Shown: positions 28,201 through 43,200 of the stretch, piece by piece
Numbering within the stretch: the first letter of the stretch is position 1
Layout: the number at the start of each line of letters is the position of its first letter
NCBI GenBank assembly: GCA_947568835.1
Contig: OX387603.1
Location: forward strand, 13,354,651-13,418,650
Length of the DNA: 64,000 bases
Direction of reading: 5' to 3'
Source: Protonemura montana
Lineage: Eukaryota; Arthropoda; Insecta; Plecoptera; Nemouridae
Notes under the pieces: generated by a model
Databases searched by the model: none
What the model saw: the letters and a program-made list of their open reading frames with translations, nothing else
Told to the model about the DNA's origin: nothing
Program-made: the position numbers and the translations under genes

Positions 28201-31200
28201 GGTCTCAAAAGGCATGGTACTGTCAAAAATAAGATCTTCACGGATTTGGAGAGATTCTCACTAGACTGGGGTCTACTCAGTCAAGTTGAATTCGGTTTTC
28301 TATAAGCTGCAAACGCTCGGACCTTGACGCCATGCTTATGCTTTACTTCCAGATGGTTTATTCTTGTCGCCAAGTAAACATAAACGCGGGCCGCAAGTAG
28401 AACATTCATGTGCGGGAACGAGTATCTTTGGCGGCAAATAGTGTTGGAGTGAGCCAAGGAAATGATCTATAATCTTGAATATGATCGGTCAGGACAATGC
28501 ACCTTCCCTATAACCAATGCCATACATGCTAATGCTGTCGATATGTCATGTTACTTATATAGGAGATGCGATCAGTAGCTGATCCTCATGAACATGGACA
28601 TGCTGGTCAGAGACATGGATGATTGATGATTGGTTTGATGCATTGCGAAATATGACTGACAAGCTATAACTCAGTAAGAGAGGAAAGTTACCTTGTTGTT
28701 TGTAAGAATTGTCTAAAGATTTGCCGCACATCACTATTATTATTTTTGAGTGATTTATAATATTTGGGATGCGAAAAGGGCACCGTCGACTGAATTTCAT
28801 TTTCTGTTTCACACCTACACATAAATTATAAAGTGAGGTTAAAGAATGTGAATAAAAGGTGAAACGGCAGAGAGTGTACATGGTACGTTTTTACCGTAGC
28901 GTTTTGCGGGATGATGCAAATTCAATTGCAATGCGTTTTTGTAGCAGATTTAAAACAAAAAGCGACTTTTCAGCTCGATATCACGCACAGAATCCAATAA
29001 TGTTCAATAAAGGGATTCAACCGGAATTTCGTAAATCCAGTTTACTACTTAATAGGAAATAGTGCACAAACCATGTGAAATCAACGGACCGAACAAAAAT
29101 CAATGCGGAATTTCATTATTATGCCACTGAGGTTGGAAATAAAGCCATCGGGTTGTTTGTTTCTGAAAAATTCTCTGATGCACTTCACTCTCTGAGAGTT
29201 AATTCACTTTTTGTTGTGAATCGGTGCAATGTCAATCGGAAAGGCGAAAAAAATTCAATAAGCCATCAAAGACTATTGATATACGCATAGATGCTCACGT
29301 TCTCTTTAATAATAAAAATAACTCTGATATAATGGTTTTTAGACTCATGTCAGCTTGATTAGCAGCACTGATAACTCTGATATCTCCCACTGGTCTCTTA
29401 TATGAGACCCGTGTGGGTGCCTTGCAAAATTTCAAACAAAATGGAACATAAAAAACTTATCGAATTACGAATCCAATTACTGACTGATGAACTGCGGCAG
29501 TCTTGCTAGATATACAGTACCCATAAATCTTTCAAATGACATTAATTGGTACCTACAGGTATTTGACTTGCACCGGAGCGTGATAAAATCACCTATAAGT
29601 AGTCAAATTAAGATCATGTCAAACTATAATGCAAAATGCAGCTGTCGTTGCAGTTACATAGAAGATATGAAAACCACATGCATCGCATTCTCATCACGAC
29701 CTTATCGCTATCAGTATCTATCTGCACCGCATGAGGAAATGTGCAGTTGCAAATGCAGTTAGTAAATGCAAGTGAATATATAAATCTTGTAGCAAACAAG
29801 CTGGTATACTAGAAAAGATCTTTCCTGCAATAAATCTCAGACATAACGTCAGGTCGCGTGGTTACGGTTTGGAAATCATTTCTGTCGGTTAAATTTGTGC
29901 ATGACTGCGAAAGGCAAAACAAGGGAATGACTTGCACTGAAACCTCGTAGCGAATATTACACATTTTTTTCGAGTTCTATCAAAGAAAAGCGTGCAATGA
30001 ACGGCGTTTTCTATACATTTTACAATGGCTACCTAGATTTCTGTTCGACCATTGCTTGATTTTTTTTCAGTTTTTCAATGTTTATTTCTTTTATTACCTA
30101 ATAGCCTGTTAATTTACAATTTATAGTAAAAAAAGGAAAAGCCATACCATGGAAAACTTGTGTCAAGTCTTACATAAGATAAATGCGAAGCCATTTCGAT
30201 CCAAAAATCTACCGACGCTGCGGTTCGGAAAGTCCTTTAAGATGACCAAAAAGGCACCCTCAACCAATTCCATTTCAATCTTCAAGTGGCATCCCCTAGA
30301 AATCGACACGAATTTACGGGATTAAGCTTAAGCTGTAACCCAATTGACAATTGGCTTATCTAGGCGGCATTGGCTATAAGGTTTCATAAGAAGTATACCG
30401 ACCTTAAAGCATTAACGACATCGTCTAATGTAATTAGCTGCAAAGGAAAGTCTTGCCAATCTGAGAGCCGATCCGGAGGGAGGACTCATCAGATTGATTG
30501 GACGGGACCGCACGCTCCACGAAAGTACCAACCGGAAACGTGATCGACGTGAATTAATCTCCTAGGAAATCTCATCGTTGACAGTATGTGCATATAGCTC
30601 ATTCGTGCATCATTGAGTTCATAGGTTTAGTCAGAAGACCAGCGTTAATGTAACCCAGAAACATGTGGTAACGGAAGCTGCCACCCGAAGGCGCTTGCGG
30701 TCGCCGATTTGAACAAATATCTACATTTAAATAATTGTGACTCAAAATATCAATATATTTATGTAATTGAAGCGCAGCGAAAATAAAGAGTGATTGAGCG
30801 TAAACCAGTCTTTAATACGAGAAATTTGCGAGAAATAACGAAATAAAAAAATAAAACCCACTTAGAAGCATCCTCCATTTTTGTCGGAAAAGTAGTTATT
30901 TGACAGATATTTTTCGCAAAGAAAGTTTAACCATTGCGCTATAGCAGTACGTTCGTACCATAGTTAGTTTCGTTCTGGAAGGAGGTTACAGAAATCTTGA
31001 TTGTGTCGATAAAGTTGACAAGTTCCTAACAGCATTTCGTCAACCTAACCGTCAGTAACGCGTCAGACAAAGGTATTTTCGCATGCTACATTCGCAATGC
31101 CCTGAATATGCAAGAAACACATTGTGTAAATTATTAATGCTAGTTAGGTGATAATATTCGCTACGCGAACTCGGCATTTTGATCACAGCAAAAGAATCGA

Positions 31201-34200
31201 TTCCGTCGCCTTATGGAGCACTAATTAGGCGACGTACACATGCATTAAATGTAATTAAATTGACTACAAAATCCCCCGTGTCAATTCCGAGGAACGTTAT
31301 CAATTCATTCGCTAGTTTGGGATGCACATTAATTAGTTTCATCATGCATTAAAATTATTGTTAGAACAGAACTGCACCTCATGGCGATTATGTCGGTGCG
31401 AAATGCACGTACCTGATTTTCAACTAGCGAATTCACATGCGCTACTGCGCCCAAAACACACGAAGTTGTATTTGCCAATTACGCTTGATGCAGTTGAAAA
31501 AAAAGAAAAAAAGAATAGTAATTCAATAATGCATTTCATACGTTTGCTACTTGCATTAAGCTCAATAATATCAATATGTCTGATCGTAATCTCTATATCT
31601 GATCTGAAATTAACATGAAACGATCATTGCTACTTTCTTTCCTCGGGATCAGATATAAATGCTGTAGTTGTTGTATCAAACCATCGAGTTTCTACCGAGA
31701 CGGGCCTATTCCAGCTATAACATGCCTCTAAATGCACGTGTGTGTTTGTGTTTGCAAACTCATAAGATAAAGCAAGACGACCACGGGGTGTAATATGTGT
31801 TAGCAAAACTTATTGTAAGTAATGCCCTCAGCGTATGTGAAAACTTTCTGCGCATTACAAACTCTCAGCTGGTTGCTTTGTAATTAGAGTTACTTGTTAA
31901 TAATTATTAGCAGTTGATTGCAGAGTAGAAAGTCACCGAGCGTTGAGTTTTGCACGCGTTGACTTGTGGGTGCTGGAACAACAGATCTGTGCACGCGACA
32001 AGAGGTTGCGAACTGTACCGAGGTGGTTGTAATTGGTTTTAAGCTATTAAAACATCTTAGATGGATATTAGCGGCTTTGTGGACGAGTTTGATGGACTTG
32101 GAAAACAATCGGCGGCCAGTTAAACTGACAAGACGAAAGTTAATTTCGACGCAAGGGAAAGTTTTAACAAAATGCGTGGGAGGAAGATTCGAAGAACAAC
32201 TGAAACATTAATTGTTTTTCGATTGCATTCAATTAACGTTTTTTTTTGTGCTCGCTATTGTTGTAGCACTATTTTCAATTGTGTCAAGAAAGTTATTGTG
32301 TTAATTCGTCAAATTCAAGATCACATTCAAATATTGTGATCGTGTTCGGACTGAAATTTCACTTGGCCGATTGCATCCAGTCGCCGGAACAATGGAGAAA
32401 GATGTGACTGGTTAATTAAAATATAATAAGAAGAGGTGTGGTGGCCTATGAGCATTACAAACGCGTTTATGGACACATGCGTTTGTGTGCTTTACGGATG
32501 AAACTAACGCATTTGAATAGTGCGTTTACACGCTTCGAGTCACGACGTCGCCCTAACGTAACATAATTGGCCCAATATCAGAGACTAAAAGTGTGTTGTC
32601 ATCCTAACTGGCGAGAGAACATCGGAATCTATCAATTTGTCGGATTGAATGATGAAAGTCTTCAATCAAAACCTATCACTGATAATTAAATGCTATGTTT
32701 TAGAGCTAATTGAAGTATCTGTAATAATTGATCGCATGGTTAAAAGGAATTCCTTTTCTTATATCCTAGGAAGAGAGGACACGGAAGAAAGATAAAGGGA
32801 GAGGTATAAATAGTTGGGCTGGAACTAACGGGCTGGGTGTGTGCAGACAATTGGGTCATTTCAACGATCATCCCGGTTGCAATGTCAATTGGATCAACCT
32901 AGACTCGTGTCGTAAGTGTACTCAGACATCATCCGACATTGCATTACTCCCCCTTCCCCGTTTCCAGTAGCTAATAACGTATTCCGTTTAAATTACAAAT
33001 CGTCGGTGCGTAAAGATTGAACCTTCTTCTATCTTCTATCAAAGTGCTTGCATGAGAAATTCCAAACGTAATTGTTAACGCAGTTACTAGATACAGAAAT
33101 CAGAATTTTAAAACAACATTTAAGTTTCTATACAAAACTTAACTGCTTTCATGTTTTTATTTTGGCATCTCATCGCTGATACATCAAATCAGGAATGATT
33201 TCTTCGCGACCGAACCCACGCCAGCTGGGAAGTCAAAGACCAAAGACCCCTTGCAGTTACACACTCAGCCTCTCGTGTAAAATCGAAACGGAGTAACATT
33301 AATCACCTTGATTAAAGAATGTTTGCGTTAAATCATCATCTATTATTAGCGGCATCAATTTCACCCAGTGCGGCTCGGCGTTCAAAAAGTGTGGCATGCA
33401 TTTGGAAGGCATCTCACAAGTCGCTATCACAACCAGACGCAAGACTTCTTGCAAGTTCACCTCTGTACACACATTCAGTCACCAAGCAGCCACTGTAGAA
33501 TTTTTGGCAGTCAGATTAAATCGCCTATGTGATTATGGTTTTTAGATGCATGTCTACTTTATCTAAACTTAGCACTAGTTTTGACAAACACTTTATAAAC
33601 TTGATTTTGAATGCTAAATGAAGGACAACTAAATTTCTTACCGTTCCGTAACTTGTACCTGTTACTTTAACCAGGATGAAGGCAGTCCTGAAAATTGGAA
33701 AATTGACAGGATTGCTTGAAAGCAGTCCTGTTACTTTAGCAAGGGTGAAATTACTCTTGATAAAGTAACAGGTATACGTTAGGAAAGGTTGGGAAATTTA
33801 GTTGTTCCTTACTTAGCATTCAAAACCCAGTTCAAATAGTTTTTGTCACCTATATGTGATCTTTTGGCTTCTCAACTTGAATCATATCATCTAACTGGAC
33901 CGCGCGGTCTTATCGGTTGATGATGCATAATTTAAAAGGTAAAAACACTTTGCGTTGCTTTCAATTATGGCCGGTTTGACCATGCGCAAAGTAACCCTTC
34001 AATTAACAAAATAAAGTATTTATAGAGTAAGTGTAAATAATTGCTTTTATCTTGCACTTTTTGGAAAATCTAGACGTTTTCGGAGAAATTCCAATTCCTG
34101 ATTGTATAAAGTGGAAAAACGCGTTTGGAAGGAGTCTTACAAATCCAGGTGTTTTGGCTTTTAACATTTAACGGAAAATGGTTCCTTCAAGGCTTGAGGC

Positions 34201-37200
34201 TGGAAAATCACTAACGGGATTCTGGGTGTTCTGTCTAAGTGGTATTTATGCTACGGGTCATGATTTCGAAAAATGGAAAAGTTATGAAAATCGCCTAAGA
34301 ACAACTCGATGATCGCAGTTTTTAAGAGATTGCTTCGGTATTGTTCGATAAAAACGCGCTCTCCACTTCCAATTTATTTTCAACGATATTTTCCAATTCA
34401 ATCGAGTTCTACCAAAGAAAAGGTCTGTCGAGCGAGACGTCGTGCTATCACGTGTTGGTACATTGTTCAGTTATACCCCGCTAGAAGTAATTGCCAATTT
34501 ATTTCACGTGCATTTTATTCGTGACTTTTTATTCCGGAATAACCTATAAATCAGAAGTGATCCAGACTTTATGATCTGATTGATTTATTTTCTATCGCGA
34601 CTTCCTCTAGTCTCCACCTTTTTATTAAACGTCCTATACCAGCGCATCACTTTGAGGGGTGTGGACATGGATGTCAAGGATTTCTTCGTGGCACCTGTGT
34701 AAAAACCAGGATAGACGACGCAGAAGCTTGTTGAACCCATCTTCGAGACTTGAAAGGATGTTGGGCAAGATGTGGAAAGTGTGGGACACAAGTTTGTCGC
34801 CACAGTTGCCTACCGTGAAATACGCAGGGGAAGCACAGCGGCGAAAAAGTGATATCGCGAGGTCTGAGACGTGGTCAAAATTATGGTAAAACTATCTTAG
34901 ATAGGCCATGGTATAATAAAGGTTCAAATAAAATCTTTAGCCGGAATTTTTTTTTCCGAAATCTCTTTTTTCTAAGGCTTCTATTAACTAGAACGCCACT
35001 TTTGACAGACGTTGAACCTGTTTTGGGTTTAAACAAATGGAAGGTATAGTGCTTGCTACGGAGCTAATTCAATAACTTACTCGTTATAAGTTCTCTCAAA
35101 CGGCTTAGACAGCATTGGTAAAAATAAATAGGTCCGTAATTAATTACGGGAAGAAGGTGTTTTAATAGAAGCAAACATAATGAAACGATTCAGCAGAAAA
35201 AACTCTCAGATTTCATTTCTACAAGCGAAGAAATTAGTATCTATCCGAATTAAATCTATAACCACTTAAGAGAAATCAACGTGCACACTCAATTAGTCAC
35301 CTATCGCCATGTAAAGCGTGTATCGAAATCCGGAAATAGAAGCATATTTTCGAATGTGAAGTACACGGAAATAGCTCCTGCATCGATTATCGCAGACTGC
35401 AATGTGTACGATATTTTAAGAAGGTTAGAGTGTGCCAAGTTTATAATAAGACAGACCATAGAATCGATTAAAAATTGCAAGAGACCCATACAAATTTATG
35501 TGAACACAAAATTTTATATATATTTTTTACCAGGTGTCTAGAATTTGCGAGGTTATGTCAACGCAGTTGGTAACTGTGATTTGGTTTTCATATTTTGTTT
35601 TAGCTCCAATGCCCTAAGACGTTCCTTGTCTTTTAGGAAGTGAATACAGATGTCTCTGCAGCAATCGTGGAAGCCTCCAGTAGGTTTATTGTCGTTTCCA
35701 CTCCTAAGGAATGCCCGTCGAGACGACTTTGATCTGAAGAGAATGGATGTTTAACGTATAATTTTATCGAGAATGAATAAAGATTGGTTATTTGGGTGAC
35801 TTCCTTTGTAGTAATCGTTTATTTTCGTCGCTTGCCAGTGTTTATCCAGTATTATTAGGATTTAGGGCAGATCTCGCGACTCAGGATCACAGATATCCCT
35901 ACCGTCTGGATACCTTATCATTGTCGAAACATTTGGGGGTTTGATTCTAAGGTTCATCCGAATTATTCAAGAAAGAAAATGGTATGTAACATCAAACGCA
36001 GCTAGTCCATGGTCACACAATAAAACAACAAATGATATCTTTAAAATGATTCTTTCCAAAAACTAGTAGTTTTCATTTTCAGGCATGGCACCTCCACCAT
36101 GTACGGTGACCTTGGGGATAAAAAAATAGAGAAGAATTGCGCTGGATTCTGTAAATTTACTTGCTGTGAGATAAGATAAGATTTTTCTCGAAAAAATACC
36201 GAATTGGTGGAGTTTCAACTAGATCTGACGTTTCAAGCGAGAGAGACATCAAGACTGCACTAAAAATAGCTCTGGGGCTTCTAAAAAAAAACTCGAAAAT
36301 CTTAAAACATGAAAAGTGCATGGTATGTGGTAACGCATTTTCGAAAGTGTAAACACATGGAAATTAATCAAGCGAGTCACTGGTTCCCGAAGCGCATCAA
36401 TTCCGACAGAAAACCGAAAGTTTTAACTGCACACTTACAACCAGCGACTTAAGTCGTTAACGTCTAAGTTGACTGTGAGGAATGCCAAATAAACACGGGA
36501 TAGTGTGGCAGTCACCGAAGAAGCCAATCAGCGCAGGATTGGTGAGTTTGGAACTATTCTTATTAGAATTTTGTGCGTTGTAGGGGAAAATGCAATTCTT
36601 TAAAAATGTCCACGTAAGCGTGTAAATCTGTAGTCATGTAATTCGGTTATCAACTATAATTCAATTGTGTAAAACTAATTTATTACAACTTTGTCACAGT
36701 TTACTTCGAAGAGACTTGCGCGTTAGGTGCGATAGGCATGTAGCTTTGTTAGTCACAAAAAAAAATGACTTCGAACTGAAAATAAATTTCCATACTTTTC
36801 CAATACAAAAAAAATGGCACAGATAATTGGTTCTTTGTAAAACGCTTCCGCTGGTTTTTGTATACAGGCACGAAATTGTCTCTCATTGTACTACCGGAAA
36901 AAGCGAAACGGAGATAAAGTTCAAAGTCAATACCAGTTTCAATCAAACCTTCACAAAAACCAATAACTAATGTAAATATCGAGCGTAATTGATCAACATA
37001 GGCTATTAAAATGGTAATAAAGAATACAAACATTCTTATATTGACAAGTTTAACGTGGTACGCAAGGATTCAATCTGCACGGAGGATTAAAGGTGCCGCC
37101 TGTACCTTCGACAGGGCGGGCAAGACACCTTGCTAAAGGGCAAATGCAGCTTAAGATGCAGGGCGTAAACGTGAGCCGATGTACCTTCGCACACAAACTC

Positions 37201-40200
37201 ATAGGCGATCGTTAATTCTCAATCTCACCCACCTTTTGAGCGCATAACCAAATGACTTTAAGGCATAAGACAATGAGATATCTGAAAGCGATTTCCTGAG
37301 AAGACTGCAATCATAAGTCAAAAGAATATGAAAGACAGTAAGAGAAACTAATGTTTAGCCCTAAGATTCTAAGAAGTCTTGGCAGAGGAACTAGTAGTTC
37401 GACAAACTGGGAACGAATGTGCCAAAATAATTGCTTTTTTCGTTTTTCGCAAGCGACTGAAAACTAAAAAAAAAATTGCTGTCACATCATCATTAATTCT
37501 GTGCAAAATGTGTTATTGAAACTGACCTCAGTGCATCAATTGTCTATTCAAGTCGATAAAAATACCAGACGCTTCAAGCCGATCTCTATATCGGCGAGCG
37601 AAAAGGGCGTCGTTTCAGGCTCCCTATACTAAGAATCATGCGACGCAAAATATAATAATTGCTTTGCCGGCGTCTCTTCATCTTTTAAGATCTGGAGAGA
37701 AGTAAGAGAGCGAAGGGGTTGGGAGGGGGGAGGACCCACCTGCAATCTTTCGTTCTCGCAGACGACGCCAAAGCTGTTCTGCTTTTCTCATCGGCCATCC
37801 CTCAACTTTAGCGCTGAAACTGCGGAAGAAGCGATAGTCCTTGAAATGAGCCATCGCACACGCAGCCTCCTTCTCGTTCGCACAGAGTACGTCACGTGAT
37901 CAGTAGACGCCGACAATGTTTTTCATATTATTTGTGAAGAACTCTTTATATGGTCAATAACCCTACGCACGATTACAAACCCGGCTTGACAACATCGACT
38001 GGTGTAATAGCAAGAATTTCCACGTGTTATGCTAATTTTAAAAACACTCGCACAGGTATGTTTTGTTTATAATTGAACGGTGCGTTTCATAATAAAAGTA
38101 TTTGGCACATCAAGTTTATCAATATGTTATTACGATAATGAGCAAAAGTCTTGCGCTTTTTATTGTGCACGTAGTAAATAATTACTATTGACGGTTTATC
38201 GGTATTAAATCACTGATAGAGTCAATGTTCATGCACTTTTATGTCCGTTACTATCGAGAGCATTTGAAACGTTACACGTTTATGTAAAGGTGCATTCTCA
38301 TTTCGACGAATACAAATAAAATATTTAAAAAATAGACGTACAGTTCGAAAAAAAAACAGTATCAAAAAGTAGACATTGATTAAATAAACAATTTCTTATC
38401 ACTAACCAACATAGGCCAACTTCGAAAAAAAAACCCAGTCCAAGTTCGCCAAGAAAGGACCCCGTTGATTATTAAGCTAATCTAAAAGTACCGCTAGTTC
38501 CCGCTAAATTTCGCGGGCAAGGGCGTCTCGGGCGTCGCGACGCTTTCGGGCACGTACTGGCTGCAAAACACGACGGCGCTCGTCATATACGCCGCACCCC
38601 CCTCCACCCATCTTCCCGACGCTACTCCAGGCGTCGGCGCCGATATACGCTCGACGCAGCACGCCTAGTTTGCAATAATATTTGGATCTCGGACGAAATT
38701 ATTCAATTGTGGCATTCCAATCGCGTGGACGTTTAAAAGTGAGTTAGCGGCTTTCACAGATCTTGATTTATTTATTTGTTTATTGAATTTGAAGCTGAGT
38801 GGTCGAATTCAGGCTAACTTAGATTTGGAGTGTTTGAAATATTATATTTTCTCAGTTAAACATTGCTACTAGAAAGAATGCTTCTATTATTCGGTCCACT
38901 TTAGCATTCTGCTTCGAAATAAGCTGGCAAACACTGAAATAAATTGACGCAGAGCGCTGTAATTCAGCTGCGATACGATCCTCCAGTTCCGACAATATCA
39001 GCAGACTAAAAATGCTAACTGATTTTTTTTGTAAAGGCAATTTCGGCGACCGAGAAAGCAATTGAAAAATGAGCTTTGATGTTTAAGAGTCCATCAATTT
39101 TTCCTGGTTTAAAAAATCCAGCGCTTAGCGGAAAAACGGCTGTGTTTTTCCTTCGATTTTCCTCTTCCGAAAATAATGAAAGCAATACGCAAGAAGTAAT
39201 ACTTCGCTGCTTCCGTCTGTGTACTTTGACAAAACGTTTGCACGCGTTCATTAATGCTTTATGAAACTGCGAATCCTCGTTATTGGAAAATAGCAGGACA
39301 TAAGATATTGATTAGTATCACCAATAATTAGGACACCTCAAAGTAGAATGTTTGGACTACGCTTTTAATAAACGAAAAATAAATATTCTTCAGAGTTTTC
39401 TAACGCACTTGACATTTACAGAGATGTACTCCTGAATTGGAGAAATAAAACAATTAGAAATGTGATCATTCCACACCTTGATACCCAGCACAAAGGTCTC
39501 TCGTTCAATTAAATGAACTAATTATGAATCCAGCCGAGTCTAATTATCTTTTCGTACAAGGCTGTAAGTTGTAACTTATCACGCAGAATAGACGGCACGT
39601 GCGAATAGTCGCAGGCGGCAACGAAATTTTCCACCTCGCTTGATGAGTTTTCCGCTAAGATCATCGGAAAGACGTCGCTTTTGCACGGGCACGATTTTCC
39701 AGCAAAGATCACGGCATCTTTGAGCATGCAATGCAACAGATTTGTAACCTGTGGCGCGCGGATCGTATAGGTCTGGACACTAACGATATTACTGGATCAA
39801 TTTTTTGCCATTTACGTCTGGTATTACAAGATTTTTTTACTCTGAGTTAAGCTCTTAACTCTCAGAAACAGTTGATTTTCACTGCATGTGATTGGTTGTT
39901 GCCATGGAAACTGATTTAACTCCCACTTTATTTCGCAGTTAAAAAAAATTGCAATTCTGGACATTAGATATTCTTTATGTTAAGTATTCCTAAATTGAAG
40001 AATTGCAATCGAGTGTGAAAGTATCTATAAATAAAGCATACAGGAAATAAATAAATAAATGGTAATGCGATTATACTTTCAAAATATCTTTCTATAAATA
40101 TAATTTTCCTTCAAGTGTGATAAGGGGAAAGAATTTTAAGATGCAACAATTTTTCACCCAGCAGGAAACCCCATCATGTTCTCGTATGTTTGCATCGCGT

Positions 40201-43200
40201 TGTTTCTTCAACTTTTCCAAGCAAATTTCAGACCCAAGCTAAATCGACCAGCTTGCATGTTATTATGTATCAAGCAGCTTGAATAATTTGACGCCCGTGC
40301 TGGCATTTTGTCAGTTTTGACTTTTGGAACAGAACGTGCGTTTACGTGCGCTGGTGAACCATGCATTTCACCAACACCGAGTCTCACCGACAGGCCGGCA
40401 AGGAAAATGTTTATAGTCCACATTTTTTATGCGCGGAAAAATAAAGGAAAATATGTTTTTTTTTTGTCGGACTAGAATATTGAAGGCGACATTTTCATTT
40501 TTAGATCATGAGGTTTTCATAATAAAATATCACATAATTTTGTCGTTTTTTTTTTTATCAATTAGCTTGTACATTTATTGCAACTAACTAGTTGATACAT
40601 TTAGAATATTGTAGGATTAGCGAACATCGATGATTGATTTCAGCAAAATGCATTAACATCAATTTTAATAATACGTTTTTAATTATAGCAACTCAGCCCG
40701 AGAGAAAATTCTCGTAGAAAGCTTTAATGAGAAAAACAAAATAAACCCCCTGCATAAATGATCAAGCAGCCGTGTTTAATTTGAAAATATACGGTCTATT
40801 GTGGAGGTGCCGGTTTCGTGGTCGAGTAACATTATGAATAATCCTATGCTAAACCGCTTCAAAAGTATCCATAACTCAAAAGATCAAAAGAAGCAAGTGC
40901 TGCGTACTCGTTTGTTGTTTTGCATCATTTCATTTGATATTGCACAGAATTTACTTTGAAAAATAATAAAATTCGCTGTCGCCGAGTACCTACTATATGG
41001 GGTTGGTGGACAAAGAGGAAAACGCAATAATTTTTTCCGTTTTATACCTTTGTTTCTCTCTACAGAAACTAAACCGCACATATTGCATTCTTTATGTTGG
41101 GTTATTTTACCAAATACAAGCATACCTGGCCTGTAGCTACTGAATTCGTATATAAATATACTTTCAAATCTGATCAAATGATGAACTAAATGAAAGTCTC
41201 TTCAATAGCTACTCGAGTCTTTGAGATGAAGAGAATATGATCTCTAAACACGCCAACATTTATATTAAAACTTTTGAGTAAAAACGGACGAATTTTCTTT
41301 CATGACCTTCGTTTTACGAGTGAGATGAATAGGGAATGTGAAAATCCTTTATGAAAATGTTATTACAAAATATCATGGAAGCGTTGAGAAGGGCTGGCAA
41401 CATCAAAAACTAATTTTAATATCGTTTCGAAAATAATGTTACAAAATCAAAACTTGCCCTGTGAGGATACTTAACCTTGAAAAGAGTACCTAATCAGGTC
41501 AATTTCTGTGGTCCTAACCACAAAGTACATAAACTACAACTGAAAATAGGCGTTGACAATTTACTGTATTTTTTAAATATTCATGAGATGAAATAAGCAA
41601 TTTGCAGCATTTCCTTAAGCTTTTCCAAAATGACATTGACAATTATATAACACAAACATGCAATCGATAATGCACTAGTCATAAGAAGCAAGTAACAACA
41701 GGATAGAGTGACTTCCGCTGCAACACTGGTTGCTCCAATCGATCGACTTCGATCGAGCCGTTTGATGAAGGCTATGCTGTTGCCAGCCAAGACACACCCA
41801 GTTAATCTGCGGACGACCTCCAAAGAGTGAGACAGCTAAGGCCAAAGGTCTTCACACTCGACGCTCGCTCTAGTCAAAGAAGCTGCACGCGAACGTTTCC
41901 GAAAAGACGGCCAATTAATTATGTTCCTAGCGAGAAACACCCACGAAAAGCCAAAATTGTAGCACGGTGTAAAAAATTTAACGGGATGGGCTTCTTAATT
42001 TAAAATCTAGTTTTCCTTCATGCGAATGGTCGTTAAGAATTTTTTGGCACGGGTTGGATTTGAAAAAAATATGTAATACACTAAAGACACTCTAATAAAC
42101 GTAGAGAAAAATTGGTTCTGAACAAATCAATGATTGATAGGCTTGTGGCATTTCCTTTCAATCAACCTATATTGACGTCTGGTGAAGGTGAAATGCTCTT
42201 CGATGCTTGTTATTCACACCGTTCAGCACGGGAACATAATTTACCGGCAGAGGCGCCACCGGTCGTTTTGGGGTGACATGTGGGCGAACTGTCAATTTTT
42301 GCATATTAGCTGATGTCGGCCATTTTCCCTCTGCTTTGAAGCTTTCGTCGTGCCAAGATATTTCGTTTTTAGAGCTATTATAAGAATTTGTCTACCAATT
42401 ATAACAATCAGAGGAATTGATTTCAATATGCAAGTATTTTGAAATCAAGCTACTGTAATCATAACTGAAATTTCATTCATGAGTTAGTAGCAATGCTGGA
42501 GGACATGGCTTCTTTGTGTGTAACTTCTCTCGTGAGCTAGACTAAAGGTATATTGATTCGACCATGCCAATCCGATCTCATCTCAATGGACATGACCACT
42601 GAGTTTCCATATTAAATATAAGTTTTCTATATTATAGGAACTCAATGATATAACCAAATAAAAACCGTTAATATTAAAAATGTATCGAGTCAAGTTACCC
42701 ATAACACGAGCGATGACATAGGACGAGTGGTGCACAGGCATCATCTTGAAGCTATATCACACGGTAGCTGGTTCATGCCCCGTCTTTACAACTTGCGTGT
42801 CCTGACCTTTACCTTGATGGCTTGGATATCAAACTGAAAGGAGCTGTGGTTTGTAGATGAATTGCGTGGTTTCGATGTTATTATCTGCTCGGCTGCTAGC
42901 ATTTTGTACTTCAGATTAGATTACGTGTAGGGCATGTCTATATAATATTTGTATATATATATTTATTATACGGCAAAGGGGTCTGATGTTCGATAATACT
43001 TGATAACGTATAGTAAACTTGAAAAATTGTAGAGGAAGTCGTTGAACAAGTAATACAAATTATATGTTTCGATGTACTTTTTATAAGTAAAATGAATTTC
43101 TCATAGATTTGTTTGAACTTCATCTTCAGAGCTAAATTATATTTATTTAGTGTCAATGTTTATAATTGAGAACAAAAATAAAATACATTTCAGTTGAGTG

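Larger units (their letters stand above)
24471..30610. other. intron sequence with simple repeats and CpG patches
   Basis: Contains an (AT)15 run at 25239-25268, a CpG-rich GCGTCG patch at 26220-26360, a G14 run at 26447-26460, a CT-rich tract at 27190-27230, a GC-rich block at about 27930-28110 and a hairpin at 29386-29417. No gene is supported. Confidence 0.5.

Noticed and set aside
41581..41823. 80-codon minus ORF with a hydrophobic middle
   Set aside because: Short, no signal peptide pattern at its start, no neighbours to support it.
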